Shown: positions 1 to 9,283, counted from the stretch's first letter. The stretch is 64,000 bases of DNA from Deltaproteobacteria bacterium (GCA_016180845.1 JACPAK010000007.1:35067-99066), one strand, 5' to 3'. Made by a program: numbers and translations. The notes: generated by a model not told the origin, from the sequence alone.

Positions 1-292
1 AAAGAACAGCGGTCTGGTACCCGGATCCGGTCCCAATCTCCAGGACCCTCTCCCCTCCCGTCAGATTCAGACTCTCTGTCATGAAGGCGACCATGTAGGG
101 TTGGGAGATTGTCTGCTTGAGCCCGATGTTCAGGGGACGGTCTTCGTAGGCCTGTGAGGCGAGACCTGGCTCCACAAACTCATGCCGAGGAATCCGCTCC
201 ATCACCTCAAGAAGTCGCCCCTCCTGAATCCCCCGCGCGATGAGCTGTTCTTGAATCATTCGTTTTCTGGCAACTGCAAAGTCGATGGACAT
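1..292 (-). CDS. pcm: Protein-L-isoaspartate O-methyltransferase, 3' part cut by window edge
   Basis: Reading leftward from an ATG at 292, the protein opens with [17 protein letters not shown] and continues past a PRHEFVEP stretch to [14 protein letters not shown] at the window edge. [10 protein letters not shown] is SAM-binding motif I of the PCMT family, which transfers a methyl group to L-isoaspartyl residues in damaged proteins. About 97 residues are visible of the usual 210 or so, so the C-terminal half lies outside the window. The ATG abuts the stop codon of surE (293-295), the common surE-pcm operon order. The family call is firm. Confidence 0.9.
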   Translation of the reverse strand, partial: MSIDFAVARKRMIQEQLIARGIQEGRLLEVMERIPRHEFVEPGLASQAYEDRPLNIGLKQTISQPYMVAFMTESLNLTGGERVLEIGTGSGYQTAVL

Positions 293-1048
293 TTAAAAAT
301 CCAATGATTCTCTCTCCAAAAGGTATTGATGATCCGTAAGATCAATCTTCAGCGGTGTAATAGAGACTTTACGAGCCAAAACGGCGCTGCAATCAGAACC
401 TTGTATTCTCTTGAGGACCCGCTCATGACCTCCAATCCAGTAATACTTTCTGCCCCGAGGATCACGATTCTCAAAAATAACCTGCCCATAATCTCTCTTG
501 CCGACACGCGTAAAAACCATCCCCGCTATCTTGGAAGGCTTCAGATTGGGAATATTGACATTCAGAACCATCCCCGCCTGAAGTTTATCCTTAAGGAGCT
601 TTTGGCAAATTGTTTTGGCGATCTCCGATGCGGTGTTCCATAACGGCCTATCTTCACGCCAAACCACCAGAGAAAAGGCGACCGCCTGAATTCCCATCAA
701 AGCCCCTTCGATCGCAGCAGAGACTGTCCCTGAATAATGAATATCGTCGCCCAGATTCGCCCCCCGATTCACGCCGGAGACGACAAGATCCGGTTTTCTT
801 TTGAGGATACGATGAATCGCCAGAAAAATGCAGTCGGTGGGGGTTCCATCTACCGTATAAAGATCGGCCGCCCGGTGCCGAATCCGAAGAGGCCGATGAA
901 GGGTAAGGGAATGACTTGAGGCGCTCTGTTCACGTTCCGGGGCCACCACGACAACATGGGCCAGTGTCCGAAGGACTTTTGCCACGGATTCGATCCCTGC
1001 CGATTGATAACCATCATCGTTTGAGAGAAGGATTAATGGTTTTTTCAT
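293..1048 (-). CDS. surE: 5'/3'-nucleotidase SurE
   Basis: A 251-residue protein beginning MKKPLILLSNDDG. The LSNDDG metal-binding motif at residues 8-13, the SASSHSLT segment near residue 43, DGTPTDC near residue 67 and SGVNRGANLG near residue 91 are hallmarks of SurE, a metal-dependent phosphatase acting on nucleoside monophosphates. Length matches the family (about 250 residues). It is followed directly by pcm, so the two are co-transcribed; the pair is usually linked to survival and protein repair in stationary phase. No strong ribosome binding site precedes the ATG. Confidence 0.95.
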   Translation of the reverse strand: MKKPLILLSNDDGYQSAGIESVAKVLRTLAHVVVVAPEREQSASSHSLTLHRPLRIRHRAADLYTVDGTPTDCIFLAIHRILKRKPDLVVSGVNRGANLGDDIHYSGTVSAAIEGALMGIQAVAFSLVVWREDRPLWNTASEIAKTICQKLLKDKLQAGMVLNVNIPNLKPSKIAGMVFTRVGKRDYGQVIFENRDPRGRKYYWIGGHERVLKRIQGSDCSAVLARKVSITPLKIDLTDHQYLLERESLDF

Positions 1049-1112
1049 TTTCTTATTTCAATCACGGTTTTTTGTTTAATTCAAAGAAGTTTTTTGTATA
1101 ACGGCACTGGAG

Positions 1113-1850
1113 ATGGAATCGCTTATCCTTGCCAAAGAGCTTGTCAAAAAATTTGGGCCGATCACGGCGGTTGATCATGTCTCTTTTGAAGTCAGGAAGG
1201 GAGAATGTTTCGGTTTCCTGGGACCAAACGGCGCCGGAAAGACAACGACGATGAGGATGGTTTATGGTTTTTCCCCTCCGACAGCCGGCGCGCTGACCGT
1301 TTTTGGACTCTCCGTAGAAAAATCAATTCGGGAGATCAAACGCCGCACCGGCGTCGTCCCTCAAGAGGACAGCCTCGATCCTGAATTGACAGTTCTACAG
1401 AACCTGCTGATCTATGCGCGGTATTTTGATCTGCCAACGGACCAGGCAAGGAAACGGGCCGATGACCTTCTCAATTTTTTTCAACTGAAGGAAAAGGCGA
1501 AGGGTGAGCCGGACCGGCTATCAGGTGGAATGAAGCGCCGACTCCTGATCGCGCGTGCCCTGATGAACCAACCCGAACTCCTGATCCTCGATGAACCGAC
1601 CACCGGCCTTGATCCACAATCACGCCATGCGATGTGGGATCAGATCCGGGCGCTTCAGAAACAAGGAGTCACCTCGATTCTGACGACACATTATATGGAG
1701 GAGGCGGCTCAACTCTGTGACCGACTCGTGATCATGGATCATGGCAAAATTATTGAAGAAGGGAGACCTCAGGAATTGGTTCAAAAACATGCGACCAAAG
1801 ATCTGGAGGCTGTCTTCCTGAAACTCACCGGAAGAGAGTTGCGAGAGTAA
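1113..1850 (+). CDS. ABC transporter ATP-binding protein, NodI/drug-exporter type
   Basis: A 245-residue ATPase with Walker A GPNGAGKTT near residue 38, the signature LSGGMKRRL near residue 136, Walker B LLILDEPTTGLDP near residue 156 and the switch histidine in LTTHYMEEA near residue 190. The GLDPQSRHAMWDQI stretch after Walker B is typical of the NodI/DrrA branch, which drives ABC-2 type exporters. The permease begins two bases after its stop, so the two form one complex (ATPase dimer plus permease dimer) at the inner membrane. The exported substrate cannot be told from sequence. Confidence 0.9.
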   Translation: MESLILAKELVKKFGPITAVDHVSFEVRKGECFGFLGPNGAGKTTTMRMVYGFSPPTAGALTVFGLSVEKSIREIKRRTGVVPQEDSLDPELTVLQNLLIYARYFDLPTDQARKRADDLLNFFQLKEKAKGEPDRLSGGMKRRLLIARALMNQPELLILDEPTTGLDPQSRHAMWDQIRALQKQGVTSILTTHYMEEAAQLCDRLVIMDHGKIIEEGRPQELVQKHATKDLEAVFLKLTGRELRE

Positions 1851-1852
1851 CG

Positions 1853-2617
1853 ATGATCAGATTCCTCCACTATGCCTCAAAGGTCTGGTACAGAGATTTC
1901 GTTGTCTGGAGCCGTTATTGGTGGACCAGCCTTATCGGTGCGATCGGAGAACCGGTCCTCTACTTCCTCGCGATTGGCTATGGACTTGGCTCCTTCATTG
2001 AATCGATCGAAGGGATGTCCTACATCCAATTCCTCGCGCCAGCGCTGATCTGTTCGAGTGTCATGCACAGCGCCTCGTTCGAAACAACCTACAGTTCGTT
2101 TACCCGAATGGATCGTCAGAAAACCTACCACTCGATCGCGGCAACCCCTGTCAGTATCCGTGAGGTGATCGCGGGGGAGATCCTCTGGGGAGGCGCCAAA
2201 AGCCTCGTTTCAGGGGGAATCATGTTTCTGGCGGTAGCGTTTCTCGGCTATATCGAGAGCTGGAACGCCCTCTGGTTGATACCGGTTCTGATGATCACCG
2301 GCCTCCTCTTTTCCGCCCTTGGGATGTTGATGACCTCGTTTGCGAAGGACTACGATTTCTTTACCTACTATTTCACACTCGTTCTTGAACCAATGTTCCT
2401 CTTCTCCGGTACCTTCTTCCCCCTTTCGAAACTTCCCGAATGGGTTCAGCAATCTGCCTGGATTTTACCGCTCTACCATCCGGTGGTTCTTGCGCGCTCG
2501 TTTTTCTATGGATATAACAACGGCCATCTCTTCTTAAGTATCCTTTGGCTCATCGTCGTCACCCTGTTTCTCTGTTGGTGGTCGATCAAACGGATGACGA
2601 AGAGGTTGTTGGTTTGA
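1853..2617 (+). CDS. ABC-2 type transporter permease, NodJ-like
   Basis: A 254-residue protein with six predicted membrane segments. It opens with a cytoplasmic RFLHYASKVWYRDFVVWSRYWW region. The ABC-2/NodJ pattern is seen in YIQFLAPALICSSVMHSASFETTYSSF (written here as a position guide, residues 58-84, with the key APAL and SFE residues) and in the C-terminal FSGTFFPLSKLPEW loop. It lies 2 bp after the ATPase gene, which fixes its role as the membrane half of the same exporter. NodJ exports lipo-oligosaccharides in rhizobia, but homologues also carry drugs or lipids, so the substrate stays open. Confidence 0.88.
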   Translation: MIRFLHYASKVWYRDFVVWSRYWWTSLIGAIGEPVLYFLAIGYGLGSFIESIEGMSYIQFLAPALICSSVMHSASFETTYSSFTRMDRQKTYHSIAATPVSIREVIAGEILWGGAKSLVSGGIMFLAVAFLGYIESWNALWLIPVLMITGLLFSALGMLMTSFAKDYDFFTYYFTLVLEPMFLFSGTFFPLSKLPEWVQQSAWILPLYHPVVLARSFFYGYNNGHLFLSILWLIVVTLFLCWWSIKRMTKRLLV

Positions 2618-2711
2618 GGATTGGTTTTTTTCCTTGAATTTCCACTCTTCCTCCATAAGATGGCGCAGCACTTTAGAAATAGGGGTTATTTAAATATAAG
2701 GAGGGGGAATC

Positions 2712-3467
2712 ATGGACATTCTACAGTCACTCTTTCGGTGGATTCACGTTGTGGCCGGCATCATCTGGATCGGGCATCTCTATTTCTTTAACTGGGTGAA
2801 TGGTCCCTTCGCCGCCACCCTCGATGGAGAGACGAAGAAAAAGGTCGTTCCGGAGCTGATGCCACGTGCCCTCTTCTGGTTCCGATGGGGCGCTGCCTAT
2901 ACATGGGTCACCGGCGTTCTTCTTTTAATGCTTGTGTTCTATCACGGCGGGACCCTCTTTGACGACCCGTCTCAAGGCTGGGGACTTAGTGCCATTATCA
3001 TGATCCTCGTCGTCTTCGCCTCCCCTTTTATTTACGATGCCTTTGTCAAAACGATCGGAAAGAAGAATCAGAAGGTCGCGACCGTCGTCGGTTTCATTCT
3101 GATTTCAGGGATCGTCTGTCTCATGAATGAATGGGCCGGGTTTGGGTATCGCGGTTATGTCATCCATACCGGCACGATGTTCGGGACGATCATGGCGTTC
3201 AACGTCTGGTTCCGGATCTGGCCGGCTCAACAAAAGATCATTGCTGCGGTAAAAGGTGGACAGGCACCCGATGCTGAGCTTGTTGCGATGGCAGGCCTCC
3301 GATCGCGCCAGAATACCTACTTCTCGATCCCGCTGATCTGGACAATGATCAACGCCCACACCACCTGGGCCTCCGGGAGCAAGATTTTCCTGTTTGCGGT
3401 GATCGCCATCGCCTGGTTCGGCACGATGCATCTCTATAAGAGAGCTGGGAAGGTGAAGGGGTTTTAA
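2712..3467 (+). CDS. PuuD-like urate hydroxylase membrane-domain protein
   Basis: A 251-residue polytopic membrane protein beginning MDILQSLFRWIHVVAGIIWIG, with about seven hydrophobic segments. It resembles the N-terminal membrane domain of urate hydroxylase PuuD, including the RWIHVVAGIIWIGHLYFFNWVN pattern (residues 9-30, with paired histidines at 12 and 22 that could bind haem). The C-terminal cytochrome c domain of full PuuD is absent, as in many proteobacterial homologues. A clear ribosome binding site (AAGGAGGGGG) lies 5 bases before the ATG. No purine-catabolism gene is nearby, so urate oxidation is not supported by context. Its last 25 bases recur at 8652-8676. Confidence 0.75.
   Translation: MDILQSLFRWIHVVAGIIWIGHLYFFNWVNGPFAATLDGETKKKVVPELMPRALFWFRWGAAYTWVTGVLLLMLVFYHGGTLFDDPSQGWGLSAIIMILVVFASPFIYDAFVKTIGKKNQKVATVVGFILISGIVCLMNEWAGFGYRGYVIHTGTMFGTIMAFNVWFRIWPAQQKIIAAVKGGQAPDAELVAMAGLRSRQNTYFSIPLIWTMINAHTTWASGSKIFLFAVIAIAWFGTMHLYKRAGKVKGF
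3442..3466. repeat. 25-bp direct repeat, copy 1 (3' end of puuD-like gene)
   Basis: This stretch reads GAGCTGGGAAGG, then TGAAGGGGTTTTA, and encodes the last residues (AGKVKGF) plus stop of the PuuD-like gene. A copy with one mismatch in 25 lies at 8652-8676 in the same orientation. The two copies bracket the three-gene secreted-protein operon. Confidence 0.7.
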
Positions 3468-3958
3468 GGCTCCTGATGGACCACCTGGAGATTGACCCCC
3501 CTCTGCCACTCTCGAGTCTCTAGATTCAAAAAGTGCGTGGATAATATAAAAAGATCATTGTTCTCTGAAGCGCTTGCCTGTCTGTAATCAGGCATCTCAA
3601 GAGGTTTGAATTTATTTTTCCCTGCTCCCTTTTTCTGTTCTCTCTTTAATCTCTGCTTATCCCATTCAACAAATTGAAGCCCTTTCGTCGTCATCCTCTG
3701 CTTCGCAGTCTCAAAATTACTACTGATCCTGAAATAATAGAGTTCAGATCGCTTTGGTTTATCGGCCCTCTCCCTTTTTCCCGCTGATCCCCCCTTCTTT
3801 GTCACTGATTTCATCATATCCTCGATCTGCTGACTCTTGGTAGCGTCATAGACCGCCCCTGCAGGAAGGTGCTTCCTCCTCAATTCCTCCAAAAAATTCC
3901 CATCCGCCGCATGGAGAATGCCTCCAAACAGAAAAGTGAAGGCGAAGATCAAAACCAC
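3464..3958 (-). CDS. Secreted hypothetical protein, third gene of the zincin operon
   Basis: About 164 residues. The N-terminus (VLIFAFTFLFGGILHAADG) is a signal peptide with a likely cleavage after HAA or HAADG. The mature part is charged and rich in Lys and Arg, with KKGGSAGKRERADKPKR near residue 55. No family is recognised. The start is uncertain: GTG at 3958 and TTG two codons later are both possible, and AAAGAGG lies just upstream. It follows the 899-residue protein by 19 bp and is probably its operon partner. Its stop overlaps the stop of the convergent puuD-like gene in a TTAA. Confidence 0.65.
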   Translation of the reverse strand: MVLIFAFTFLFGGILHAADGNFLEELRRKHLPAGAVYDATKSQQIEDMMKSVTKKGGSAGKRERADKPKRSELYYFRISSNFETAKQRMTTKGLQFVEWDKQRLKREQKKGAGKNKFKPLEMPDYRQASASENNDLFILSTHFLNLETREWQRGVNLQVVHQEP

Positions 3959-3977
3959 CCTCTTTAATTCGTCTTTT

Positions 3978-6677
3978 TTAAAAATCCCCGTAATAACAGG
4001 CTCCTTCTGCTACCGCCCCCGAGTCTGCAACACACCAGCAGGCCGGGAGTCCACGATCTGTTGTTGTCCCCAGAACACAGGTATACAAACAATACAATCC
4101 ATACCCATAAGCATAATCGTCCCCCCACCAGGAGACATCTCCACCGGCGAGATAGCCGGTCAATTCTGAGGTCAGCGCCACACCCCATCCGATCCCCGTC
4201 GTCCCATTGGCCCAGCATCCGACCCAGTCATTATCTCTCGGTCCCCCAGGCTCATAGTTCGCCGAACTGTCATGGCAAACTTGCCCCAAGAAGGGCCAGA
4301 GCTCGTCACTCAAGAGATCCAGTGCACCTCTCACACAGGTTGAGGTATCCTCCTCACCAGAACCAGACCCACCTCCTCCTTCGGGACTTTCGGGATAGCG
4401 ACTGCAAAACGTCTGATCCCGATTCTCCCCACAAAGAGTTCGACAATAATCCCTGTCTTCAGAGGCACAACGGTCAACACAGAACGGCTGATTGGGATTC
4501 TCGACACAAAGCGGCTCACAATAACCACCCGCTCCCCACCCACGCCCATCGGCACATCGATCATCACACCAGGAGAGGTCTGGATTCTCCCGACAGAGCG
4601 AACCACAGAACCCGTAGCTGTTGTGACTTTCACAGAGGTTATCGCATTCAGAATTATTTCTATCCCCCTCCGGACAAAGATCACCGCACCACTCTAACCC
4701 CGGATGATCCTCACACGCATCGAAGCAGTAGGGGTCTCGATGCTCCCGACACCGCTCAGCACAATGAGGAGGGGGTGAAGCACCACGACAAGGGGCGTTT
4801 GTGATCTGTGTGCAGAGGCCATTATCACCGTCATAGCCATCCGTAATATTTTCAAGACACCATGTCGTGCAGGTCGCTTGGAGTGCGGCAGAGTGGTCAC
4901 GACCGGCTGCTAAATCAAGACAGTCAGGTGGGATTCCATTCTCCCGTTCACTCGAACCGACAGTATCCGCCCGCTCCGGTTCGTCATATTCATAATCGTC
5001 GTCGGGTGGTTCTCGTTCACTGGAAGGGCCATGGTCAGGCGGCACATCAGGGCTCACATCATGATCATGCTTCAGAGAGGGATGCGCCGCCTGGACAATT
5101 GACTCGCACGCCTCCCTCTCCTCTTCTTCTGTCCCCATGTAGCCAACACATTCCGGCCAGAGGCTGAAGACACCACCGCGGGTTCTGAAGTCATCCTCAT
5201 AACCCAGCAAGTATAATTGACCCCTCGTTGCATATCCTGGAGAAGCTGGAGGACGTAGGGTATATTCCCCAGCCCTCGCCTCATAGTAGTAATAAGCGCC
5301 TATCGAACGAATATCATTCTCTGTCCATGCACCTCTACTAAACCTGTCACCCATCGCTTCGGCCTCTGCGTCAGAATCTGTCACGGCATCAAAAACACGC
5401 CTCCACCAGGGGTGCTGTGCAATGGTTTCGGGATTCCAAGAGTACTGAAAAAACATGACAGCCCGGCCGAGGTATTGAAAAAGCCGCGGGCTCCCAGATG
5501 GATCTGGACCCAGGTGCATACGAGCGGTACTCGCACTGCCATTGTAAACCAATTCCGCCGTTGCCTCATAGATCAGGTGCTCGAAATTAAAAACCCTCTG
5601 CATCATGATTCTGTCAAAGTCCCACATAAATTTATAAAAAATGGATTCGGCGATAAACGCAGTCGATTCATCGTGCCACATCGGTGCCCCATCCTCCGCA
5701 TCACTTCTAGATCCAGTCCTCCCGGTAAAATAATTCACAATATGGACTGCTTCGTGAATGACCGGGGCGGTTGTTAACCCGACATAGCTCGTTGCAGACA
5801 TTCCCATCTGTCGATAGTCATCGTCTACGACGATCGGCCCTAATCTCGAGGTTTCTGCCCCACCACCAATATCACGCCATACCAAACCAAGCGGTACCCC
5901 TCGAGCAAGATAATCATAAAAAAGCAGTTCCAGATTGTCATGATGACTCGATCTAAATTCTCTCGTTCCTATGAGACTGTGGAGCACAAATCGCGCCGCT
6001 TCGAGGGCGATATAGAAATAGACGCGATATTCTGAGTGAGGAGGGCCAATGAGTCTTTCATCGCCACTATCAATGGCAGCATACATGTTGTTAACGGCAC
6101 GTTGAACCGAGTATGCCAATGCATTCCTCTCCTCTAGACTCCAGGGGGTCGAAACGGATTCTGCTGGGGTGGCATGAAGCTCCGAAATGACAAAATTATC
6201 CCAGGTCGAGTTGTTGTGACTGTCATCAATTTTATTTTTGGTATTAGATGCCTCACTAGGTCCGTCAACACGCCGTAGAATCATTTCGCTCCACCCCTCC
6301 CTTGCCAGCTTGGAAAAGGGTTGTCTCACATGAATGATCTCAACCCTCTGTTCATTTTCCCCTTCGCCAATCGTACGAATCTCCCCATTGTGACAGACGT
6401 CGGTTGCCGACTTCCCCCAAAAGTTCCCCTCACAGATGGTTCGATGACAGTTGCCAGGAGTGATGATCGGATCGGGATTAGCAGAAAGAACCTCCTCCCC
6501 ATGACAGTTGGAGGGGCCCAGAGCTTCATCTAGCGGTTCGTCTAACGGCCGGAACATCCCACCAACAATATCAATAAAATCGGAAAAATCAGGCCAGTCG
6601 CGTCCCCCCCAGGCCTGACCCCATGCCTGAAACGGCAGAAGCAGGAGCGTCATAAACAAAAGAAGGCTCTTCATCAT
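3978..6677 (-). CDS. Large secreted putative zincin metalloprotease with Cys-rich C-terminal repeats
   Basis: An 899-residue secreted protein. The start is taken at 6677, where ATG overlaps the upstream TGA (ATGA) and begins the signal peptide MMKSLLLFMTLLLLPFQAWG; an upstream in-frame start at 6791 would bury it. HEAVH at about residues 308-312, followed by glutamates near residues 337 and 344 in DESTAFIAES, fits an HExxH zinc-metalloprotease core, although no named peptidase family is recognised. Between about residues 590 and 780 lies a Cys-rich array with repeated units such as CRENPDLSWC, CVENPNQPFC and CGENRDQTFC. The C-terminal part adds further cysteine pairs. It probably acts outside the cytoplasm. 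Confidence 0.75.
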   Translation of the reverse strand: MMKSLLLFMTLLLLPFQAWGQAWGGRDWPDFSDFIDIVGGMFRPLDEPLDEALGPSNCHGEEVLSANPDPIITPGNCHRTICEGNFWGKSATDVCHNGEIRTIGEGENEQRVEIIHVRQPFSKLAREGWSEMILRRVDGPSEASNTKNKIDDSHNNSTWDNFVISELHATPAESVSTPWSLEERNALAYSVQRAVNNMYAAIDSGDERLIGPPHSEYRVYFYIALEAARFVLHSLIGTREFRSSHHDNLELLFYDYLARGVPLGLVWRDIGGGAETSRLGPIVVDDDYRQMGMSATSYVGLTTAPVIHEAVHIVNYFTGRTGSRSDAEDGAPMWHDESTAFIAESIFYKFMWDFDRIMMQRVFNFEHLIYEATAELVYNGSASTARMHLGPDPSGSPRLFQYLGRAVMFFQYSWNPETIAQHPWWRRVFDAVTDSDAEAEAMGDRFSRGAWTENDIRSIGAYYYYEARAGEYTLRPPASPGYATRGQLYLLGYEDDFRTRGGVFSLWPECVGYMGTEEEEREACESIVQAAHPSLKHDHDVSPDVPPDHGPSSEREPPDDDYEYDEPERADTVGSSERENGIPPDCLDLAAGRDHSAALQATCTTWCLENITDGYDGDNGLCTQITNAPCRGASPPPHCAERCREHRDPYCFDACEDHPGLEWCGDLCPEGDRNNSECDNLCESHNSYGFCGSLCRENPDLSWCDDRCADGRGWGAGGYCEPLCVENPNQPFCVDRCASEDRDYCRTLCGENRDQTFCSRYPESPEGGGGSGSGEEDTSTCVRGALDLLSDELWPFLGQVCHDSSANYEPGGPRDNDWVGCWANGTTGIGWGVALTSELTGYLAGGDVSWWGDDYAYGYGLYCLYTCVLGTTTDRGLPACWCVADSGAVAEGACYYGDF

Positions 6678-8560
6678 TTTCTCCGTTGGACCCGTTCTCT
6701 CATGATCGTGCTTGAGGAGGGATCGCTTAGTCCTGGCCCACGGGCCGGCGGTATCGGCAGATTGAATGCCCCACAGGTCCCATTCAGACACATCTGATCG
6801 GGATATGGCAACTTATGCGCCATGGAGTGGTACACCGCTAGCATCCTGGCAAGCTCCACCTTTCTTTGCTTAAGAAGCTCAAAGATATTTCGGGAATTCA
6901 CAAACAGCGGCCCCAAATAAACATTCCCAAATCCCTGTGGTGTGTTGGAAAAGAAAACCCTCGTCCCGGAGCTCCCCCCTGTGACTCGTCCTGCCGTTGC
7001 TGTCACCTCACTCACAAAGTCCTGTTGCTCGATGCCGAAGTTGATCGGTGCAAAGTCTAGGTCTTGCAGGATCGAAAGCACAATCGACTGTGCCATCACT
7101 GCGAGCTCCTCTTCTAAAAGGGCCTCGTGATCCTGAGGCCACAAGAGCATTCGATTGTTGTGCAAACGCCTCTGATAAAAGATGTGGACCCACTGATGGG
7201 CCATGAGGGCACTGATCACAGGGCTGTGTCCATCCGAAGGCCTCCAACCCCCTTCGCTTGACTGAAGATACGATTCTGTTGTTGTTCTCCCACTGCTATT
7301 CGTTGATGTCCGTGTGACTGGATAAACATCATACCCTTGCACCGTTCCCCATCCCCGTTCCCACAATCCACCTCCACGCCATGTGCCATACGAGGCGTAG
7401 CAATGCCCGTCCGCCCAATCGCCTGATACATTATGATTCGCGCGTGATCCTTTGGCCCTCTTGGCCTGACAATCACCCGCGATTGTAGATCGGATGCAGA
7501 GCTTCTTCTCTTCTGCCTTATATTCCATCAACGCATCCCGGGGAAGGTTACGACATCGACTGATCTCGATCTTGTCCCTGTTTGCAACCCTATCGGCAAT
7601 CATTCCGAATCCGGACCGATGCCCCCAGACAGTCTGGTCCTTCATTTCCTGAAGGATGTTCCAGATCGTCACGACCGTCTCGCGGGCCTCTCTCTGATCC
7701 CCAAAATTTCCGTTGGCAATCATTTCACCCAATCGACCAATCACATTCTCCAAGAGTATCCTGTGATGGGTTAAAAACTCATTATCGACCCTTCCATCCG
7801 ATCCGGAAGAGAACCGTTCACAAGAGACAGAAGAGCCCGGGCCATACCCATTGGCACGACATCCCTCCGCACAGACAAAACCCCACCGCTGATGCTGCCG
7901 ACTGTAAGGGACATCCAGATGATTAACACTCGTAAGAGCGGCCCCCATCTGATGGGGGTGATCCCGGTCGGTATGAATTGATAGTGCATTCCTTGCCGTC
8001 GTGAGTTCACTTGTATTGCTCTCCAGCTGACCAAAGAGATATCGACCATAAAGAAAACCGTAATCATCATCGATCAAGTTCCTTCGATTCCACTCCAGCG
8101 ACAAGACCAACACCGGTGATTCTCCAAAATGACTCCTCCCCAACGGGTGACAGTTCGTGGCGTAAAGTGGGGGCCCCATCAGAAATGATTTATTGTCCGG
8201 TACCAATTGCCCACACCCTGTCTCGAGTCGACATTGATCAGTCAGACGCACAATCTTGTAATGTCCCCGATTTTCATCACCAAGATTTGGATTCGAACTG
8301 GCCGTTCCACCCACGAGACTGTTGTAACTCCTCGTCTCATCACCGGAACCGCAGAAAAAGGAACCGACCCCAATCCCCAAGCCTCCATTAGGAATCAGCG
8401 TATCCCGGCTGATCAGTTCATTCCTGAATTGGGGGGTTAGAAGACGATTGTAAGGCTCGTCAATTGAGACTATCTCGGAATGAGGCATTCTGGTCCCAAA
8501 TTCCTCGGCCCATAAGGGACACGCAAGAACAAGGAGATGAAGAATGAAAATAAATCTCAA
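6674..8560 (-). CDS. Large secreted zincin-like protein with degenerate active site (HQWVH)
   Basis: A 628-residue secreted protein beginning at a TTG codon with AAGG seven bases upstream. The signal peptide is MRFIFILHLLVLACPLWAEE. At residues 455-459 it has HQWVH, with EEELAVMAQSI about 25 residues later. This parallels HEAVH then DESTAFIAESI in the next gene, so the two probably share a fold. Here Gln replaces the catalytic Glu, which predicts a non-proteolytic or regulatory paralogue. There are many cysteines. The stop overlaps the start of the next gene (ATGA), so they are translationally coupled. No known family is recognised. Confidence 0.72.
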   Translation of the reverse strand: MRFIFILHLLVLACPLWAEEFGTRMPHSEIVSIDEPYNRLLTPQFRNELISRDTLIPNGGLGIGVGSFFCGSGDETRSYNSLVGGTASSNPNLGDENRGHYKIVRLTDQCRLETGCGQLVPDNKSFLMGPPLYATNCHPLGRSHFGESPVLVLSLEWNRRNLIDDDYGFLYGRYLFGQLESNTSELTTARNALSIHTDRDHPHQMGAALTSVNHLDVPYSRQHQRWGFVCAEGCRANGYGPGSSVSCERFSSGSDGRVDNEFLTHHRILLENVIGRLGEMIANGNFGDQREARETVVTIWNILQEMKDQTVWGHRSGFGMIADRVANRDKIEISRCRNLPRDALMEYKAEEKKLCIRSTIAGDCQAKRAKGSRANHNVSGDWADGHCYASYGTWRGGGLWERGWGTVQGYDVYPVTRTSTNSSGRTTTESYLQSSEGGWRPSDGHSPVISALMAHQWVHIFYQRRLHNNRMLLWPQDHEALLEEELAVMAQSIVLSILQDLDFAPINFGIEQQDFVSEVTATAGRVTGGSSGTRVFFSNTPQGFGNVYLGPLFVNSRNIFELLKQRKVELARMLAVYHSMAHKLPYPDQMCLNGTCGAFNLPIPPARGPGLSDPSSSTIMRERVQRRK

Positions 8561-8651
8561 TTCAATACCTTCAGATCCTCATGATAACACATATAGAGAC
8601 CATTTCACAATTTTTTAATAAGCTGGATACGATCCAAGCCCCAGAAAACTT

Positions 8652-8676
8652 GAGCTGGGAAGGTGAAGGAGTTTTA
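8652..8676. repeat. 25-bp direct repeat, copy 2 (relic of a puuD-like 3' end)
   Basis: It matches 3442-3466 at 24 of 25 bases, same strand. Read in the equivalent frame it gives AGKVKEF and a stop, just like the end of the PuuD-like gene, but no puuD sequence precedes it. It lies upstream of the secreted-protein operon, between that operon and the next gene. Confidence 0.7.
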
Positions 8677-8684
8677 GAATTTTT

Positions 8685-9221
8685 CTAAAAACCAGTGCCC
8701 GTGATACGGATGGGGTCCCGTGCTAGGCGTACAAGCCCGCGCGCGTCAATTCCAAAACGGTCAAAGAGATACCGGTCAACGCGCTCTGAAGAAAGCTCGG
8801 CCTCGTTAAATTCCTGATGGGAAACGAGGACCAGTCCTAATCGACGACTCAGGATCGCGAAATCGATATCCCCATCATTATCGATATCCCCTGCCCGTAC
8901 TTCCAGGTCAGGGTTCCCCTGATGAATACTCTCATTTAATGTCGGCGTCGTCCGCCATTCCGTCTCAGCCAAAACCAACCGGTCTCTCCAGACACGACAG
9001 CTGAAATTTCCAAAAAAGGCGCTGCATTCATACTTCTTTTCAGTTCGATCAGTTCCTCTTGTCTCCTCAAACGTATATTGGGCTGAGGTGGTCGCCGGAG
9101 GCGAATCCTGAGTTTCCAGAAAATCGAATGTCGGATGGGGAGGCAAAATCGTAAGTTCTTCAAACCTTGCCAGCTCTTCCGGAGTCGCTGGTCTCCATCC
9201 ACCAAGTTCTACACCTTCCAT
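8685..9221 (-). CDS. Hypothetical protein with an FG-GAP/VCBS-like calcium loop
   Basis: A 178-residue protein with no signal peptide or membrane segment. The ATG at 9221 has GGGAGGT about 5 bases upstream, so the start is firm. Residues 112-123 read GDIDNDGDIDFA, an Asp-rich loop typical of FG-GAP/VCBS and dockerin-like calcium sites, and the rest is not recognised. It is transcribed away from the acyltransferase gene and toward the secreted operon, 124 bp upstream of it. A role with those secreted proteins is possible, but the lack of an export signal argues against direct partnership. Confidence 0.6.
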   Translation of the reverse strand: MEGVELGGWRPATPEELARFEELTILPPHPTFDFLETQDSPPATTSAQYTFEETRGTDRTEKKYECSAFFGNFSCRVWRDRLVLAETEWRTTPTLNESIHQGNPDLEVRAGDIDNDGDIDFAILSRRLGLVLVSHQEFNEAELSSERVDRYLFDRFGIDARGLVRLARDPIRITGTGF

Positions 9222-9283
9222 AGTGACCTCCCTTTTGCAGTATTCTTCGACAGGGGCAACATCAAAGTTGTGCCAATTTTCGG

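Noticed and set aside
6678..6791. N-terminal extension of the 899-residue secreted protein
   Set aside because: It would bury the signal peptide inside the protein and overlap the upstream gene; the ATGA junction at 6674-6677 is a better start.
8632..8645. Possible fourth sigma-54 promoter before the zincin operon
   Set aside because: GG and GC are 10 bases apart on the minus strand, but the -12 and part of the -24 flanks match poorly and no TTATCA-type pair lies upstream.
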